64,000 nt of DNA from CAMLJR01 sp964500675. GTDB lineage: Bacteria; Pseudomonadota; Gammaproteobacteria; Pseudomonadales; CAMLJR01. The stretch is from the NCBI GenBank assembly GCA_964500675.1, contig CAZCNY010000003.1:248001-312000 (forward strand), in the 5' to 3' direction. Position numbers and translations under genes: made by a program. Below, in pieces: positions 32,178-41,495 of the stretch (the first letter of the stretch is position 1; every line of letters begins with the position of its first letter). The notes under the pieces were generated by a model that saw only the letters and a list, made by a program, of their open reading frames with translations, was not told the DNA's origin and ran no database searches.

Positions 32178-33434
32178 ATGGACGTGAAATCGTATATGCA
32201 ATCTCTCGGGCGCGCGGCGCGACAGGCATCGCGTGTGCTTGCGCGCGCGGAAACGGCGCAGAAAAATCGCGCGCTGCTCGCTACGGCGGACGCCATCGCC
32301 GCGCAGTGCGAAGCCATTCTTGCGGCGAATCGCAACGATATGGAGCGCGCTGCTGCCAATGGTCTCGACAGCGCCATGCTCGATCGGCTCGAACTCAAAC
32401 CGAAAAGCATCGAGGCGATGATCGAAGGTTTGCAGCAGGTCGCCGCGCTGCCCGATCCGATCGGCGCCATCACCGATCTTGTCTATCGCCCCAGCGGCAT
32501 TCAGGTCGGCCGCATGCGCGTGCCGCTCGGCGTCATCGGCATCATTTACGAAGCGCGTCCCAACGTCACGGTCGATGCCGCGAGCCTGTGTTTGAAATCG
32601 GGCAACGCGACGATTTTGCGCGGCGGCTCGGAGGCGATCGAATCGAATCGCGCGATTGCGCAATGTCTGCGCGGTGGACTCGTCGCCGCAGGTTTACCGG
32701 AAACGGCGGTGCAGGTGGTCGACACCACCGATCGCGCCGCGGTCGGCGAATTGATCGCGATGCCGGAATTCGTCGATGTCATCGTGCCGCGCGGCGGCAA
32801 AGGTTTGATCGAACGCATTTCGAAAGATGCGCGCGTGCCTGTGATCAAACATCTCGACGGCATCTGTCATGTCTTCATCGACGACAGCGCCGATCTCGAT
32901 AAAGCATTTCGCGTGGCGATGAATGCAAAAACGCAGCGCTACGGCACGTGCAACACAATGGAAACCTTGCTCGTCGCGAATGCTGTTGCGCCGAAAATTT
33001 TGCCGCGCCTCGCTGAAGCGCTGATCGAAACAGGCGTCGAACTGCGCGGCTGCGAACGCACGCGCGCGCTTATTGCAAACGCCAAGGCGGCAACGGAAGA
33101 GGATTGGCGCACCGAATATCTCGCGCCGATTTTATCGATTCGCATCGTCGACACGCTCGACGACGCCATCGACCACATCAACACCTACGGCTCGCAACAT
33201 ACCGACAGCATCGTCACGGAAAATTACACGCGCGCGCGCCGCTTCCTGCGCGAAGTCGATTCGAGCTCGGTGATGATCAACGCCTCGACGCGGTTTGCCG
33301 ATGGCTTCGAATACGGTCTCGGCGCCGAGGTCGGTATTTCCACCGATAAATTTCACGCGCGCGGGCCGGTCGGCCTCGAAGGTCTCACCTCGCAAAAATT
33401 CGTCGTGCTCGGCGATGGCCACGTTCGTCAATAA
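32178..33434 (+). CDS. proA: Glutamate-5-semialdehyde dehydrogenase
   Basis: 418 residues, full length. It reduces gamma-glutamyl phosphate to glutamate semialdehyde in proline synthesis. GVIGIIYEARPNVTVDAASL and ILRGGSEAIESNRAI form the cofactor site; the catalytic Cys lies in RYGTCNTMETLLVA. The leader carries a palindromic repeat. It starts the gene order proA-nadD-rsfS-rlmH that is typical of Pseudomonas and relatives. Confidence 0.96.
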   Translation: MDVKSYMQSLGRAARQASRVLARAETAQKNRALLATADAIAAQCEAILAANRNDMERAAANGLDSAMLDRLELKPKSIEAMIEGLQQVAALPDPIGAITDLVYRPSGIQVGRMRVPLGVIGIIYEARPNVTVDAASLCLKSGNATILRGGSEAIESNRAIAQCLRGGLVAAGLPETAVQVVDTTDRAAVGELIAMPEFVDVIVPRGGKGLIERISKDARVPVIKHLDGICHVFIDDSADLDKAFRVAMNAKTQRYGTCNTMETLLVANAVAPKILPRLAEALIETGVELRGCERTRALIANAKAATEEDWRTEYLAPILSIRIVDTLDDAIDHINTYGSQHTDSIVTENYTRARRFLREVDSSSVMINASTRFADGFEYGLGAEVGISTDKFHARGPVGLEGLTSQKFVVLGDGHVRQ

Positions 33435-33488
33435 CATGCGCGCCGATAGCGAATTTTTGTTAATGACTGCGCATGCGTTGTGCGTTAT

Positions 33489-33515
33489 GCATTGGGCATT
33501 GGGCATTGGGCGTTG
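33489..33515 (+). repeat. GCATTGG tandem repeats
   Basis: Three exact copies of GCATTGG (33489-33509) plus a degenerate GCGTTG. They lie in the proA-nadD gap. They fall in a spacer where nadD's start is unclear. Confidence 0.6.
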
Positions 33516-33541
33516 CGCGGTTGAATAACCTTGAGCGTAGC

Positions 33542-34216
33542 GTGGGCAGCGCTGAGCGAGCCATAAACAGCTCTGAGTCTGCGATAGCCAGCCTCGCGAT
33601 TTTCGGCGGGACCTTCGATCCCATCCATATCGGCCATCTGCGCTCGGCGATCGAAGTGCGCGAGCTGCTCGCGTGCGATGAATTGCGTTTCATTCCGAGC
33701 TGTCAGCCACCGCACCGCGCCGAACCCATCGCAACTAGCGAGCAACGCTTGCGCATGCTTGAACTCGCGATTGGCGATGAACCGAGGCTGGCAGTCGATG
33801 CGCGCGAAATCGAACGCAACGGACCTTCCTATACCATCGATACGCTGACGGAGTTGCGCGCAGAAATCGGCGCTCAATGCGCGCTGTATTTAATTCTTGG
33901 TATGGACGCTTTCGCGAGCCTCGCTACTTGGAAGCGCTGGCGCGAATTGTTGAGTTTCGCTCATATCGTGGTGATGCAACGGCCCGGGCGCGAGTTGCCG
34001 AAAAGTGGAGCCGTGGCGGAGTTGTTACAGCAGCACCGCGTCGATGCTGCGGCTTTGCGCACCGCCGCCCACGGCGCGATCGCGGTGGTGCAATTGACGC
34101 GACTGCCGATTTCTGCGTCGGCGATCCGCGATTTGATTCGCTCGCAGCGCTCACCGCGTTACCTGTTGCCCGATGCGGTTTTGCAGTTCATTCGCACCAA
34201 CCGTTTGTATATCTAA
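33542..34216 (+). CDS. nadD: Nicotinate-nucleotide adenylyltransferase
   Basis: About 224 residues if it starts at GTG 33542; no start has a convincing ribosome binding site, and an ATG at 33473 would add residues coded by the GCATTGG repeats. The core begins LAIFGGTFDPIHIGHLRSA (nucleotidyltransferase motif GxFDPxHxGH), with RNGPSYTIDTLTELR and ISASAIRDLIRS (the ISxTxIR motif). It makes deamido-NAD from nicotinate mononucleotide and ATP. rsfS follows after 33 bp. Confidence 0.92.
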   Translation: MGSAERAINSSESAIASLAIFGGTFDPIHIGHLRSAIEVRELLACDELRFIPSCQPPHRAEPIATSEQRLRMLELAIGDEPRLAVDAREIERNGPSYTIDTLTELRAEIGAQCALYLILGMDAFASLATWKRWRELLSFAHIVVMQRPGRELPKSGAVAELLQQHRVDAAALRTAAHGAIAVVQLTRLPISASAIRDLIRSQRSPRYLLPDAVLQFIRTNRLYI

Positions 34217-34249
34217 ATGCTATTTTTTTAAGGAGATACCATTTCCAAT

Positions 34250-34624
34250 ATGACCACCGACGAATTGAAACCAATCGTAATCGCCGCGCTCGAAGATTTG
34301 AAAGGGCGCGAAATTGTCGCGCTCGATGTGCGCGCGCTCACCAATGTTGCCGATTGCATGATTTTTTGCAGCGGCACGTCGAATCGCCACGTCAAATCGC
34401 TGGCCGACAATGCGATGATGGAAGCAAAAAAACGCGGCGCGCATGTGCTCGGTGTTGAAGGCGAAGACGCGGGCGAGTGGGTGCTCGTCGATTTCGGCGA
34501 TATCGTGCTGCACGTCATGCTGCCGGAGACGCGTGCGTTTTACGATCTCGAGCGCATGTGGTCGGCGCCGGCGACAGCGCGCGAGACCGAGTCCGCGAAA
34601 ACCGAGTCGACACAAAAGCAATAA
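34250..34624 (+). CDS. rsfS: Ribosomal silencing factor
   Basis: 124 residues. RsfS binds L14 on the large subunit and blocks subunit joining when nutrients are short. The Iojap fold is clear: IVALDVRALTNVADCMIFCS, GTSNRHVKSLADN, and GEWVLVDFGDIVLHVMLP, followed by RAFYDLERMW. The last 20 residues (ATARETESAKTESTQKQ) are a polar, low-complexity tail. It is co-transcribed with rlmH, 6 bp downstream. Confidence 0.96.
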   Translation: MTTDELKPIVIAALEDLKGREIVALDVRALTNVADCMIFCSGTSNRHVKSLADNAMMEAKKRGAHVLGVEGEDAGEWVLVDFGDIVLHVMLPETRAFYDLERMWSAPATARETESAKTESTQKQ

Positions 34625-34630
34625 CAGCCA

Positions 34631-35131
34631 ATGCAAGTTCGTTTGATTGCGGTGGGCACGCGCATGCCTGGCTGGATCGAGGCCGGTATCGCTGAATACC
34701 GCAAGCGTCTGCCGCCCGAAATTCAATTTGAAATTCGCGAAATCGCACTCGCGCAACGCAGTAAAAAAAACAGCGGCCAAAAAAACGGCGGTAATAATGC
34801 CGATATCGCGCGGGCGTTGCAGCAAGAGGGTGCCGCGATGGCAGCGGCGCTCGGCGCGCGCGATTACGTGATCGCGCTCGATGTCAAAGGCAAAATGTTA
34901 TCCACCGAACAATTCGCGATCGAGCTTGCGCAGTGGCAGCGGCACGGCGATGCGATCAGTGTGCTGGTCGGTGGCCCCGACGGTTTGGCGCCCGCATGTC
35001 TTGAGCGCGCGCGGCAGCGCTGGTCGTTGTCGGCGCTGACGTTGCCGCATCCGCTCGTGCGCGTGGTGTTCGCCGAGCAGTTGTATCGCGCCTGGAGCAT
35101 CAACAGCAATCATCCCTACCATAGAGGTTAG
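34631..35131 (+). CDS. rlmH: 23S rRNA pseudouridine-1915 N3-methyltransferase
   Basis: 166 residues, about ten more than usual. RlmH is a SPOUT methyltransferase acting on the assembled 70S ribosome. The knotted SAM site is seen in ISVLVGGPDGL and the C-terminal PHPLVRVVFAEQLYRAWSI. The extra length comes from an insert, KKNSGQKNGGN, before NADIARAL, encoded by two 15-bp tandem units (34764-34793). The insert falls in the mobile loop before helix 3 and should be tolerated. Confidence 0.96.
   Translation: MQVRLIAVGTRMPGWIEAGIAEYRKRLPPEIQFEIREIALAQRSKKNSGQKNGGNNADIARALQQEGAAMAAALGARDYVIALDVKGKMLSTEQFAIELAQWQRHGDAISVLVGGPDGLAPACLERARQRWSLSALTLPHPLVRVVFAEQLYRAWSINSNHPYHRG
34764..34793 (+). repeat. 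15-bp tandem duplication inside rlmH
   Basis: AAAAAAACAGCGGCC (34764-34778) and AAAAAAACGGCGGTA (34779-34793), 12 of 15 identical and in codon phase. Confidence 0.65.
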
Positions 35132-35174
35132 GGAATCTGACTAATATCTATTGCGATGTTTGAAACTGATTGGC

Positions 35175-37055
35175 ATGACCGAACGACTCGTTCTTAAAGA
35201 TCCTTACAGCGAAGTGCGCACGTTCACCGCGCGCATGATCGTCGCCGCGATGGTTGTGCTGGTGCTGTTCGGCGTGCTCGTTTTTCGCTATTTCGATTTG
35301 CAAATCAAACAGTACGAAAAATACCGCACCGAATCGTATCGCAATCGCGTACAGCTGCAACCGCTGCCGCCCAAGCGCGGCCTGATTTACGATCGCAATG
35401 GCGTGGTGCTTGCCGACAATACGCCGAGTTACAGTCTTACGATCACCAAGGAGCAGGTGCCCGATCTCAATAAAACGATCGCGCTATTGCGCTCGCTGAT
35501 AACGATCGACGATGACGATGTCGATAAATTCATGGATCGCCTCGAAGATCGCTATCCGTATGAATCGGTGCCGATAAAATTCCGCCTCACCGAAGAAGAA
35601 ATCGCGGTGCTCGCGATCAATCGCTATCGCTTGCCCGGCGTTGAAGTCGAGGCCGAACTGGTGCGCAGTTATCCGCACGGCGCATTGCTCGCGCATGCGC
35701 TCGGCTATGTCGGCCGCATCAGCGAAAAAGATTTGAAATCTTTCACGGCAGACCAGGCGCAGAATTACAGCGGCACGCACTATATCGGCAAAATCGGCGT
35801 CGAACGCTATTACGAAGATGTGTTGCACGGCAAAGTCGGCTATCAAAATGTCGAAACCAACGCGCGCGGCCGTGTGTTGCGCGTGCTCGAACGCAGCGAA
35901 GCGACACCGGGCGAAGATATTCAATTGTATCTCGACGTGAAGTTGCAGAAAGTCGCGCAGGAGGCATTTGGCGATAATCGCGGCGCGGCCGTTGCAATCG
36001 ATCCGAAAACGGGCGGCGTGCTCGCGCTGGTGAGCACGCCATCGTTCGATCCGAATTTATTCGTCACCGGCATCAGCAACCCGGTCTACGCCGCGCTGCG
36101 CGATTCGCCCGATATGCCGCTCTTTAATCGCGCGTTGCAGGGCACGTATCCGCCTGGTTCGACGATAAAACCAATCTACGCGCTCGCGGGTTTATTTTAC
36201 GGCGCGGTGACGCCGACAACGCATGTGTTCGATCCCGGTTTTTATCAATTGCCGAACGATACGCGCCTCTATCGCGATTGGCGCAGAGGCGGTCACGGCA
36301 GCGTCGATGTGTACGATGCCATCGAGCAATCGTGCGATGTGTATTTTTACGATCTCGCGCATAAATTAACTATCGATAAGCTGCACGACTTCGCCGTACA
36401 ATTTGGCTTCGGTGCGCCAACCGGTATCGATAACACGTACGAGCGCGGAGGTTTGATGCCATCGCGCGAATGGAAACGCAAAACCATGAAGCAGGCCTGG
36501 TTTCCGGGCGAAACCTTGAGCGCGGGCATCGGCCAGGGTTATGTGCTCGCGACACCGCTGCAGCTTGCCGTCGCCACCGCGACGATTGCCAACCGCGGCG
36601 AACGCTTCGAGCCGCGCCTCGTCAAAAGTGTCGGCGGTCACGATATTCCCGTGCCCGCGGCACAACACATCGATTTACCGAAAGACGTGTGGAACGCGGT
36701 CATCGAAGGCATGCGCGAGGTTGTGCACGGCGAGCGCGGCACTGCGAAAGTCATCGGCAAAGATTTGGCGTATACGATGGCGGGCAAAACGGGTACCGCG
36801 CAGGTGGTGGGTTATGCGCAGGGCATTAAATACGACGCCTCGCAGGTCGCGTTGCGCAAACGCGATCATGCGTTATTCATTGCATTTGCTCCCGTCGAAG
36901 ATCCGAAAATCGCCATCGCCGTCATCGTCGAAAACGGCGAACACGGCGCGTCCACGGCGGCGCCGATCGCACGTAAAATCGCCGATATGTATTTGCTTGG
37001 CGCCGAACAAAAACACAGCGACGAAAAAATCGAGAGCGGAGGTTCGCTCGAATGA
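35175..37055 (+). CDS. mrdA: Penicillin-binding protein 2 (elongation transpeptidase)
   Basis: 626 residues from ATG 35175; an upstream TTG is less likely. It is a bitopic inner-membrane transpeptidase of the elongasome. The single helix is MIVAAMVVLVLFGVLVFRYF; the pedestal domain follows, then the transpeptidase with active Ser in PPGSTIKPIYAL, SCD as the second motif and AGKTGTAQVV as the third. The C-terminal PIARKIADMYL is typical. It is directly followed by rodA, its glycosyltransferase partner. Confidence 0.96.
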   Translation: MTERLVLKDPYSEVRTFTARMIVAAMVVLVLFGVLVFRYFDLQIKQYEKYRTESYRNRVQLQPLPPKRGLIYDRNGVVLADNTPSYSLTITKEQVPDLNKTIALLRSLITIDDDDVDKFMDRLEDRYPYESVPIKFRLTEEEIAVLAINRYRLPGVEVEAELVRSYPHGALLAHALGYVGRISEKDLKSFTADQAQNYSGTHYIGKIGVERYYEDVLHGKVGYQNVETNARGRVLRVLERSEATPGEDIQLYLDVKLQKVAQEAFGDNRGAAVAIDPKTGGVLALVSTPSFDPNLFVTGISNPVYAALRDSPDMPLFNRALQGTYPPGSTIKPIYALAGLFYGAVTPTTHVFDPGFYQLPNDTRLYRDWRRGGHGSVDVYDAIEQSCDVYFYDLAHKLTIDKLHDFAVQFGFGAPTGIDNTYERGGLMPSREWKRKTMKQAWFPGETLSAGIGQGYVLATPLQLAVATATIANRGERFEPRLVKSVGGHDIPVPAAQHIDLPKDVWNAVIEGMREVVHGERGTAKVIGKDLAYTMAGKTGTAQVVGYAQGIKYDASQVALRKRDHALFIAFAPVEDPKIAIAVIVENGEHGASTAAPIARKIADMYLLGAEQKHSDEKIESGGSLE

Positions 37056-37084
37056 CGGTTAATTTAAACGATGGGTTTATTTAG

Positions 37085-38230
37085 GTGAAATACGGCGATT
37101 TCGTGCGCAGTATGCCGGCGGGCACCGCGGATTTGTCGCGGCGGCCGAGCTTGCTGGCGCGGCTCAATATCGACTGGCTTTTGTTGTTGATCTTGCTCGC
37201 GCTGACCGCCTATGGGCTCATTGTTTTATACAGCGCCAGCGATCGCAGTATCGCCACCGTGTACAAGCAGGGGCGATTTTTTCTGATCGCGTATGTATTG
37301 ATGGTGTTCATCGCGCAACTCGATCTTGAGCGCGTGAAGCGTTTTGCGCCGTGGGTTTATCTCGGCGGTTTGGTTTTGTTGTTGCTCGTGCCGGTGATCG
37401 GGTCGCACGCGAAAGGCGCAACGCGCTGGCTCAGCATCGGCGGTTTTCAATTTCAGCCGTCGGAAATCATGAAGCTCGCGGTGCCGATGGCGGTGGCGTG
37501 GTATCTCGCTTCGCGCGTGTTGCCGCCGCGGTTTAAATATATCGTCGTCGCACTGGCGATAATTTTCATTCCGGCGCTGCTCGTTGCGAAGCAGCCGGAT
37601 TTGGGCACGGCGATTTTGATCGCGGCGGCCGGCTCGTTCGTATTATTGCTCGCGGGTTTGAGTTGGCGCTATCTGACCGCGGCGGTAGCAGTGTTTGGTG
37701 CGGCTGCATATCCGCTGTGGCAATACGTGCTGCACGATTATCAACGCAAACGCATTCTGACGCTGCTCGATCCCGAAGAAGACAAACTCGGCGCCGGCTG
37801 GAATATTATTCAATCGAAAACCGCGATTGGCTCCGGTGGTTTTTACGGCAAAGGCTGGTTGCACGGCACACAATCGCACCTCGATTTTTTGCCGGAAGGC
37901 CACACCGATTTTATTATCGCGGTGTTGTCGGAGGAGTGGGGGTTGCGCGGCGTGTTATTTTTACTCACGCTTTATTTGGCGCTGATCGCGCGCGGGATGT
38001 GGGTCGCCGTGCATGCGCAGCACTGTTTCGCGCGCTTGCTGGCGGGCTCGATGGTGCTCACATTCGTCGTCTACGTGTTCGTCAACATGGGCATGGTGGC
38101 GGGGCTGCTGCCGATCGTCGGTGTGCCGTTACCGCTGATCAGTCAGGGCGGCACCGCGCTTGTTATTTTATTTGCGGGCTTCGGTTTGTTGATGGCTATT
38201 GCGAGCGAAAAGCGCATTGTGGTGCAATGA
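37085..38230 (+). CDS. rodA: Rod-shape-determining SEDS glycosyltransferase
   Basis: 381 residues from GTG 37085 (ATG 37112 is an alternative). It polymerises lipid II into glycan strands in the elongasome with PBP2. There are ten hydrophobic helices. SEDS hallmarks: QPDLGTAILIAAAG, the periplasmic loop AGWNIIQSKTAIGSGGFYGK, and FLPEGHTDFIIAVLSEEWG with the conserved catalytic-site residues. The C-terminal PLISQGGTALVILFAGFGLL is conserved. It lies 29 bp after mrdA. Confidence 0.95.
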   Translation: MKYGDFVRSMPAGTADLSRRPSLLARLNIDWLLLLILLALTAYGLIVLYSASDRSIATVYKQGRFFLIAYVLMVFIAQLDLERVKRFAPWVYLGGLVLLLLVPVIGSHAKGATRWLSIGGFQFQPSEIMKLAVPMAVAWYLASRVLPPRFKYIVVALAIIFIPALLVAKQPDLGTAILIAAAGSFVLLLAGLSWRYLTAAVAVFGAAAYPLWQYVLHDYQRKRILTLLDPEEDKLGAGWNIIQSKTAIGSGGFYGKGWLHGTQSHLDFLPEGHTDFIIAVLSEEWGLRGVLFLLTLYLALIARGMWVAVHAQHCFARLLAGSMVLTFVVYVFVNMGMVAGLLPIVGVPLPLISQGGTALVILFAGFGLLMAIASEKRIVVQ

Positions 38231-38283
38231 TTTTTATTCGGGTCGAGATTTGATCCGTGATTAATTTTGATAGGCAGTTGTGA

Positions 38284-39288
38284 ATGCAGCGTACTCGAAC
38301 CGGAAAAAAACTAGCGCCGGTGCTCGGCAAAATAGCGTTGTGCATGTCATTCGCGCTCCCGGCGTTGGCGGATTACAGCGAGCATCCGCTCGCGAAAGAT
38401 TTTGTCGATGATATGGTGAAACAGCACGGCTTCAAGCGCGAAGAAATCATGCAGATGCTCGCACGCGCCGAGCGTCAGCAATCGATTCTCGATGCGATCG
38501 CGCGCCCTGCGGAAAAGGCCAAGCCGTGGAAGGACTACCGCAAATTATTCGTGACCAACGATCGCATCGTGCAAGGTGTGGCGTTTTGGCGCGATCATGC
38601 CGCGGCGCTCGCGCGCGCCGAGCGCGAATCGGGAGTGCCTGCATCGATCATTATTGCGATTCTCGGCGTGGAAACGCGCTACGGCCGCAACACCGGCAAT
38701 TACCGCGTGCTCGACGCACTGTCGACGCTGAGTTTCGATTATCCGCCGCGCGCCGATTTCTTTCGCGGTCAGCTCGCCGAGTTTTTTCTAATGGCGCGCG
38801 AACAAAAATTCGCACCCGATCATATTCTCGGCTCGTACGCGGGGGCGATGGGCTTCGGACAATTCATGCCGAGCAGCTATCGCAAATACGCGGTCGATTT
38901 CGATGGCGATGGCGTCATCGACATCATCAACGATATCGATGACGCGATCGGCAGCGTCGCCAATTACCTCAAGGGTTACGGCTGGCAGCGCGGCGCGCCG
39001 ATCGCGGTGCGCGCCGCGGTGCAGGAACCATTGCCGGATGGCTTATTGCGCGAAACGCTCGAACCCGTGACGACGCTGCGCGATTACAAAGCCAAAGGCA
39101 TTGCGCCGCAAACTGCGCTGCCCGAGGATACGCGTGCCGCGCTATTCATGCTGGAGGGTGACAATGGCAATGAGTATTGGCTCGCGCTGAATAATTTTTA
39201 TGTGATTACGCGTTACAACCGCAGTCAACTGTATTCGATGGCGGTGCTGCAATTGAGTCAGGAGATTAGCGCCCAGTGGTCGCGCTGA
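38284..39288 (+). CDS. mltB: Membrane-bound lytic transglycosylase B
   Basis: 334 residues. It has a signal peptide (residues about 1-29, ending LPALA-DYSEH). No lipobox Cys follows, so this version appears periplasmic and soluble, unlike E. coli MltB. It cleaves glycan strands to anhydro-muropeptides. The catalytic Glu is in ILGVETRYGRNTGNYR; YAGAMGFGQFMPSSYRKYAV and FDGDGVIDIINDIDDAIGSV are family signatures. rlpA overlaps its 3' end by 13 bases. Confidence 0.94.
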   Translation: MQRTRTGKKLAPVLGKIALCMSFALPALADYSEHPLAKDFVDDMVKQHGFKREEIMQMLARAERQQSILDAIARPAEKAKPWKDYRKLFVTNDRIVQGVAFWRDHAAALARAERESGVPASIIIAILGVETRYGRNTGNYRVLDALSTLSFDYPPRADFFRGQLAEFFLMAREQKFAPDHILGSYAGAMGFGQFMPSSYRKYAVDFDGDGVIDIINDIDDAIGSVANYLKGYGWQRGAPIAVRAAVQEPLPDGLLRETLEPVTTLRDYKAKGIAPQTALPEDTRAALFMLEGDNGNEYWLALNNFYVITRYNRSQLYSMAVLQLSQEISAQWSR

Positions 39289-40184
39289 TCGGGCGGCGGG
39301 GCATTGCGTTATTGATGCTGGCGCTGCTGTTGGCGGCGTGCGGCATTTCGCCATCGCGCGACGGTGCGCCGCCGCGCAAATTGAATCCCGATGAAATTAA
39401 AGATGCGGTGCCCAGGCGCGAGCCGGTTACGAGTGCGGGCAACAAAAGCCCTTACACTGTGCTCGGTCAGACGTATGTGCTGTTGCCCACCGCGAAGGGC
39501 TATCACGCCACCGGTATCGCGTCGTGGTACGGCACCAAGTTTCACGGACAGAGCACGTCGAATGGCGAAAAATACGATGTGTATGAGATGACGGCTGCGC
39601 ACAAAACACTGCCGATTCCGTGCTATGTGCTCGTGACCAATCTCGAAAACAACAAGCAGGCGATTGTGCGCGTCAACGATCGCGGTCCGTTCGTGAGCAA
39701 TCGGCTCATCGATCTGTCCTACGCGGCGGCGGTGAAGCTGGGTTATGCCGACAAAGGCACGGCGTTTGTGGAAGTGACGGCGATCGATGTGGACAATTGG
39801 CCGCCGCGCGGCACACCCGACGCGCCGCCCGCCGTTTCGCCGCCGCTCGCGCCGGTGGCGCCGCTGAGTCAGTCCGTTAGTCCGGCGCCGGTACCGGCAG
39901 CGTCTGCCACCGCGCCGCTGCCAGCGGCGGCGGCCGTACCCGCGGGCAGATTTTATGTGCAGGCGGGCGCGTTCAGCGAGCGTCGCGCGGCGGAGACATT
40001 GCGCGAGCGTCTCGCGCAAGTGCAGAGCGACGCGGTGACGCTGCAACCAACGCCGTCGCATCCGGTCTTATACCGCGTGCGTATCGGTCCGCTGCGCGAT
40101 CGTGCAGCCGCCGAGCGATTGCGTAACCAACTGATCGCCAATCATATGAGCGAAGCCGCGCGCGTTGTCGATGTGGACGAATAA
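39276..40184 (+). CDS. rlpA: Septal ring lytic transglycosylase RlpA
   Basis: 302 residues from GTG 39276, overlapping mltB. It is an outer-membrane lipoprotein: hydrophobic leader then lipobox LLLAAC (Cys near residue 22). The double-psi barrel holds GIASWYGTKFHGQSTSNGEK and VRVNDRGPFVSNRLIDLSYA with the catalytic His/Asp region. A Pro/Ala-rich linker leads to a C-terminal SPOR domain (GRFYVQAGAFSERRAAETL) that binds stripped peptidoglycan at the septum. This matches the P. aeruginosa type of RlpA that cuts naked glycan. Confidence 0.95.
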   Translation: MVALIGRRGIALLMLALLLAACGISPSRDGAPPRKLNPDEIKDAVPRREPVTSAGNKSPYTVLGQTYVLLPTAKGYHATGIASWYGTKFHGQSTSNGEKYDVYEMTAAHKTLPIPCYVLVTNLENNKQAIVRVNDRGPFVSNRLIDLSYAAAVKLGYADKGTAFVEVTAIDVDNWPPRGTPDAPPAVSPPLAPVAPLSQSVSPAPVPAASATAPLPAAAAVPAGRFYVQAGAFSERRAAETLRERLAQVQSDAVTLQPTPSHPVLYRVRIGPLRDRAAAERLRNQLIANHMSEAARVVDVDE

Positions 40185-40250
40185 TCCAGGTCGAAACGCA
40201 GTTAACGCGGCCGCATAAACATAATCACTCGCTATCGAATGGGAGCCCCA

Positions 40251-41471
40251 ATGAAAAAATCAATGATGCTACTTGCTGTGTTGGTGTTATTCACCGGCGG
40301 GCAAGAAGTCGCATTTGCGCAACAAATCTCTTCACAGCAACAGCTGCCTCCACAACAGCCGGTACCGATTTCTAATCCGGTGCCGTCGCCGCCCGGCATC
40401 GCCGCCAAGTCTTACATCATGATCGACGCCGACAGCGGCCGCGTGCTCGTCGAGGACAATGCCGACGAGCGTTTACCGCCGGCCAGTCTGACCAAGCTGA
40501 TGACGAGCTACATATTGTCCTACGAACTCAATCAGGGGCATGTGCATAACAGCGATCTGGTGACGATCAGCAAATCGGCGTGGACGCAAAATCCCGAGTT
40601 CAAGGATTCGTCGCTGATGTTTATTCGCGCCGGTACGCAGGTGTCGCTGCACGATTTGCATCAGGGGCTCGTGGTGTCGTCCGGTAACGACGCCGCTACT
40701 GCGATCGCCGAGTACCTCGCGGGCAGCGAAAGCGCATTTGTCGATATGATGAACCAGCAGGCGCAGCGTCTTGGCATGACCAATACGCATTACATGAACC
40801 CGCACGGCCTGCCCGATCCGGATCACTACACCACCGCGCGCGATTTGGCAAAACTGACGCAAGCCATCGTCAAATTTCCCCAGGAGTACGCGCTGTACAA
40901 AGAACAGGAGTTCACTTACAGCGGTATTCGCCAACGCAATCGCAATGGTTTGTTGGCGCGCGATCCGAGTGTCGACGGATTGAAAACCGGTCACACGCAG
41001 GAGGCGGGATATTGTCTGGTCTCATCGGCAGTTCGCAATGGCATGCGCCTGATCACGGTGTTGCTCGGTGCCGACAGCGCCAATTTGCGCGAACAGGAAA
41101 CCGAGAAACTGCTCTCGTACGGTTTCCGTTATTTTGAGACGAGCAAAGTGTATCAAGCCGGTGCCGAAGTGGCGCAGCCGCGCGTGTGGGGGGGTGACAA
41201 AGACACAGTAAAACTCGGTGTCGATAACGATGTCGTGCTGACGTACCCGCGCGGCAAACACGATCAGCTCAAGGCGGTGATGAATATCGATAAATACCTG
41301 CACGCTCCGATCGTCGCCAAACAGAAGGTTGGGGAAATCGTGGTGTCGCTGGACGGCGAAACGCTGTACAGAGCGCCCATCGTTGCGTTTGAATCGGTCA
41401 ATAATGGCGGTTTGTTCCATCGCTTGTGGGACGCGCTGGTATTATTCCTCACCAAGTTGTTGAGCCATTAA
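40251..41471 (+). CDS. dacA: D-alanyl-D-alanine carboxypeptidase (PBP5/6)
   Basis: 406 residues from ATG 40251; GGGAG (40241-40245) lies five bases before it, which excludes the ATG at 40239. A signal peptide ends near FAQQ. S11 peptidase motifs: SLTKLMT (active Ser and Lys), SSGNDAATAIAEY and LKTGHTQEAG. The C-terminal amphipathic anchor (GGLFHRLWDALVLFLTKLLS) holds it on the periplasmic face of the inner membrane. It trims stem pentapeptides to tetrapeptides and so limits cross-linking. A D-amino-acid aminotransferase follows after 24 bp. Confidence 0.96.
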   Translation: MKKSMMLLAVLVLFTGGQEVAFAQQISSQQQLPPQQPVPISNPVPSPPGIAAKSYIMIDADSGRVLVEDNADERLPPASLTKLMTSYILSYELNQGHVHNSDLVTISKSAWTQNPEFKDSSLMFIRAGTQVSLHDLHQGLVVSSGNDAATAIAEYLAGSESAFVDMMNQQAQRLGMTNTHYMNPHGLPDPDHYTTARDLAKLTQAIVKFPQEYALYKEQEFTYSGIRQRNRNGLLARDPSVDGLKTGHTQEAGYCLVSSAVRNGMRLITVLLGADSANLREQETEKLLSYGFRYFETSKVYQAGAEVAQPRVWGGDKDTVKLGVDNDVVLTYPRGKHDQLKAVMNIDKYLHAPIVAKQKVGEIVVSLDGETLYRAPIVAFESVNNGGLFHRLWDALVLFLTKLLSH

Positions 41472-41495
41472 GCGCGCGTCGCGGTAGGTTGGGGT

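Noticed and set aside
39309..40061. 250-codon antisense frame over rlpA
   Set aside because: Arg-rich shadow frame; rlpA has lipobox, barrel and SPOR motifs on the plus strand.
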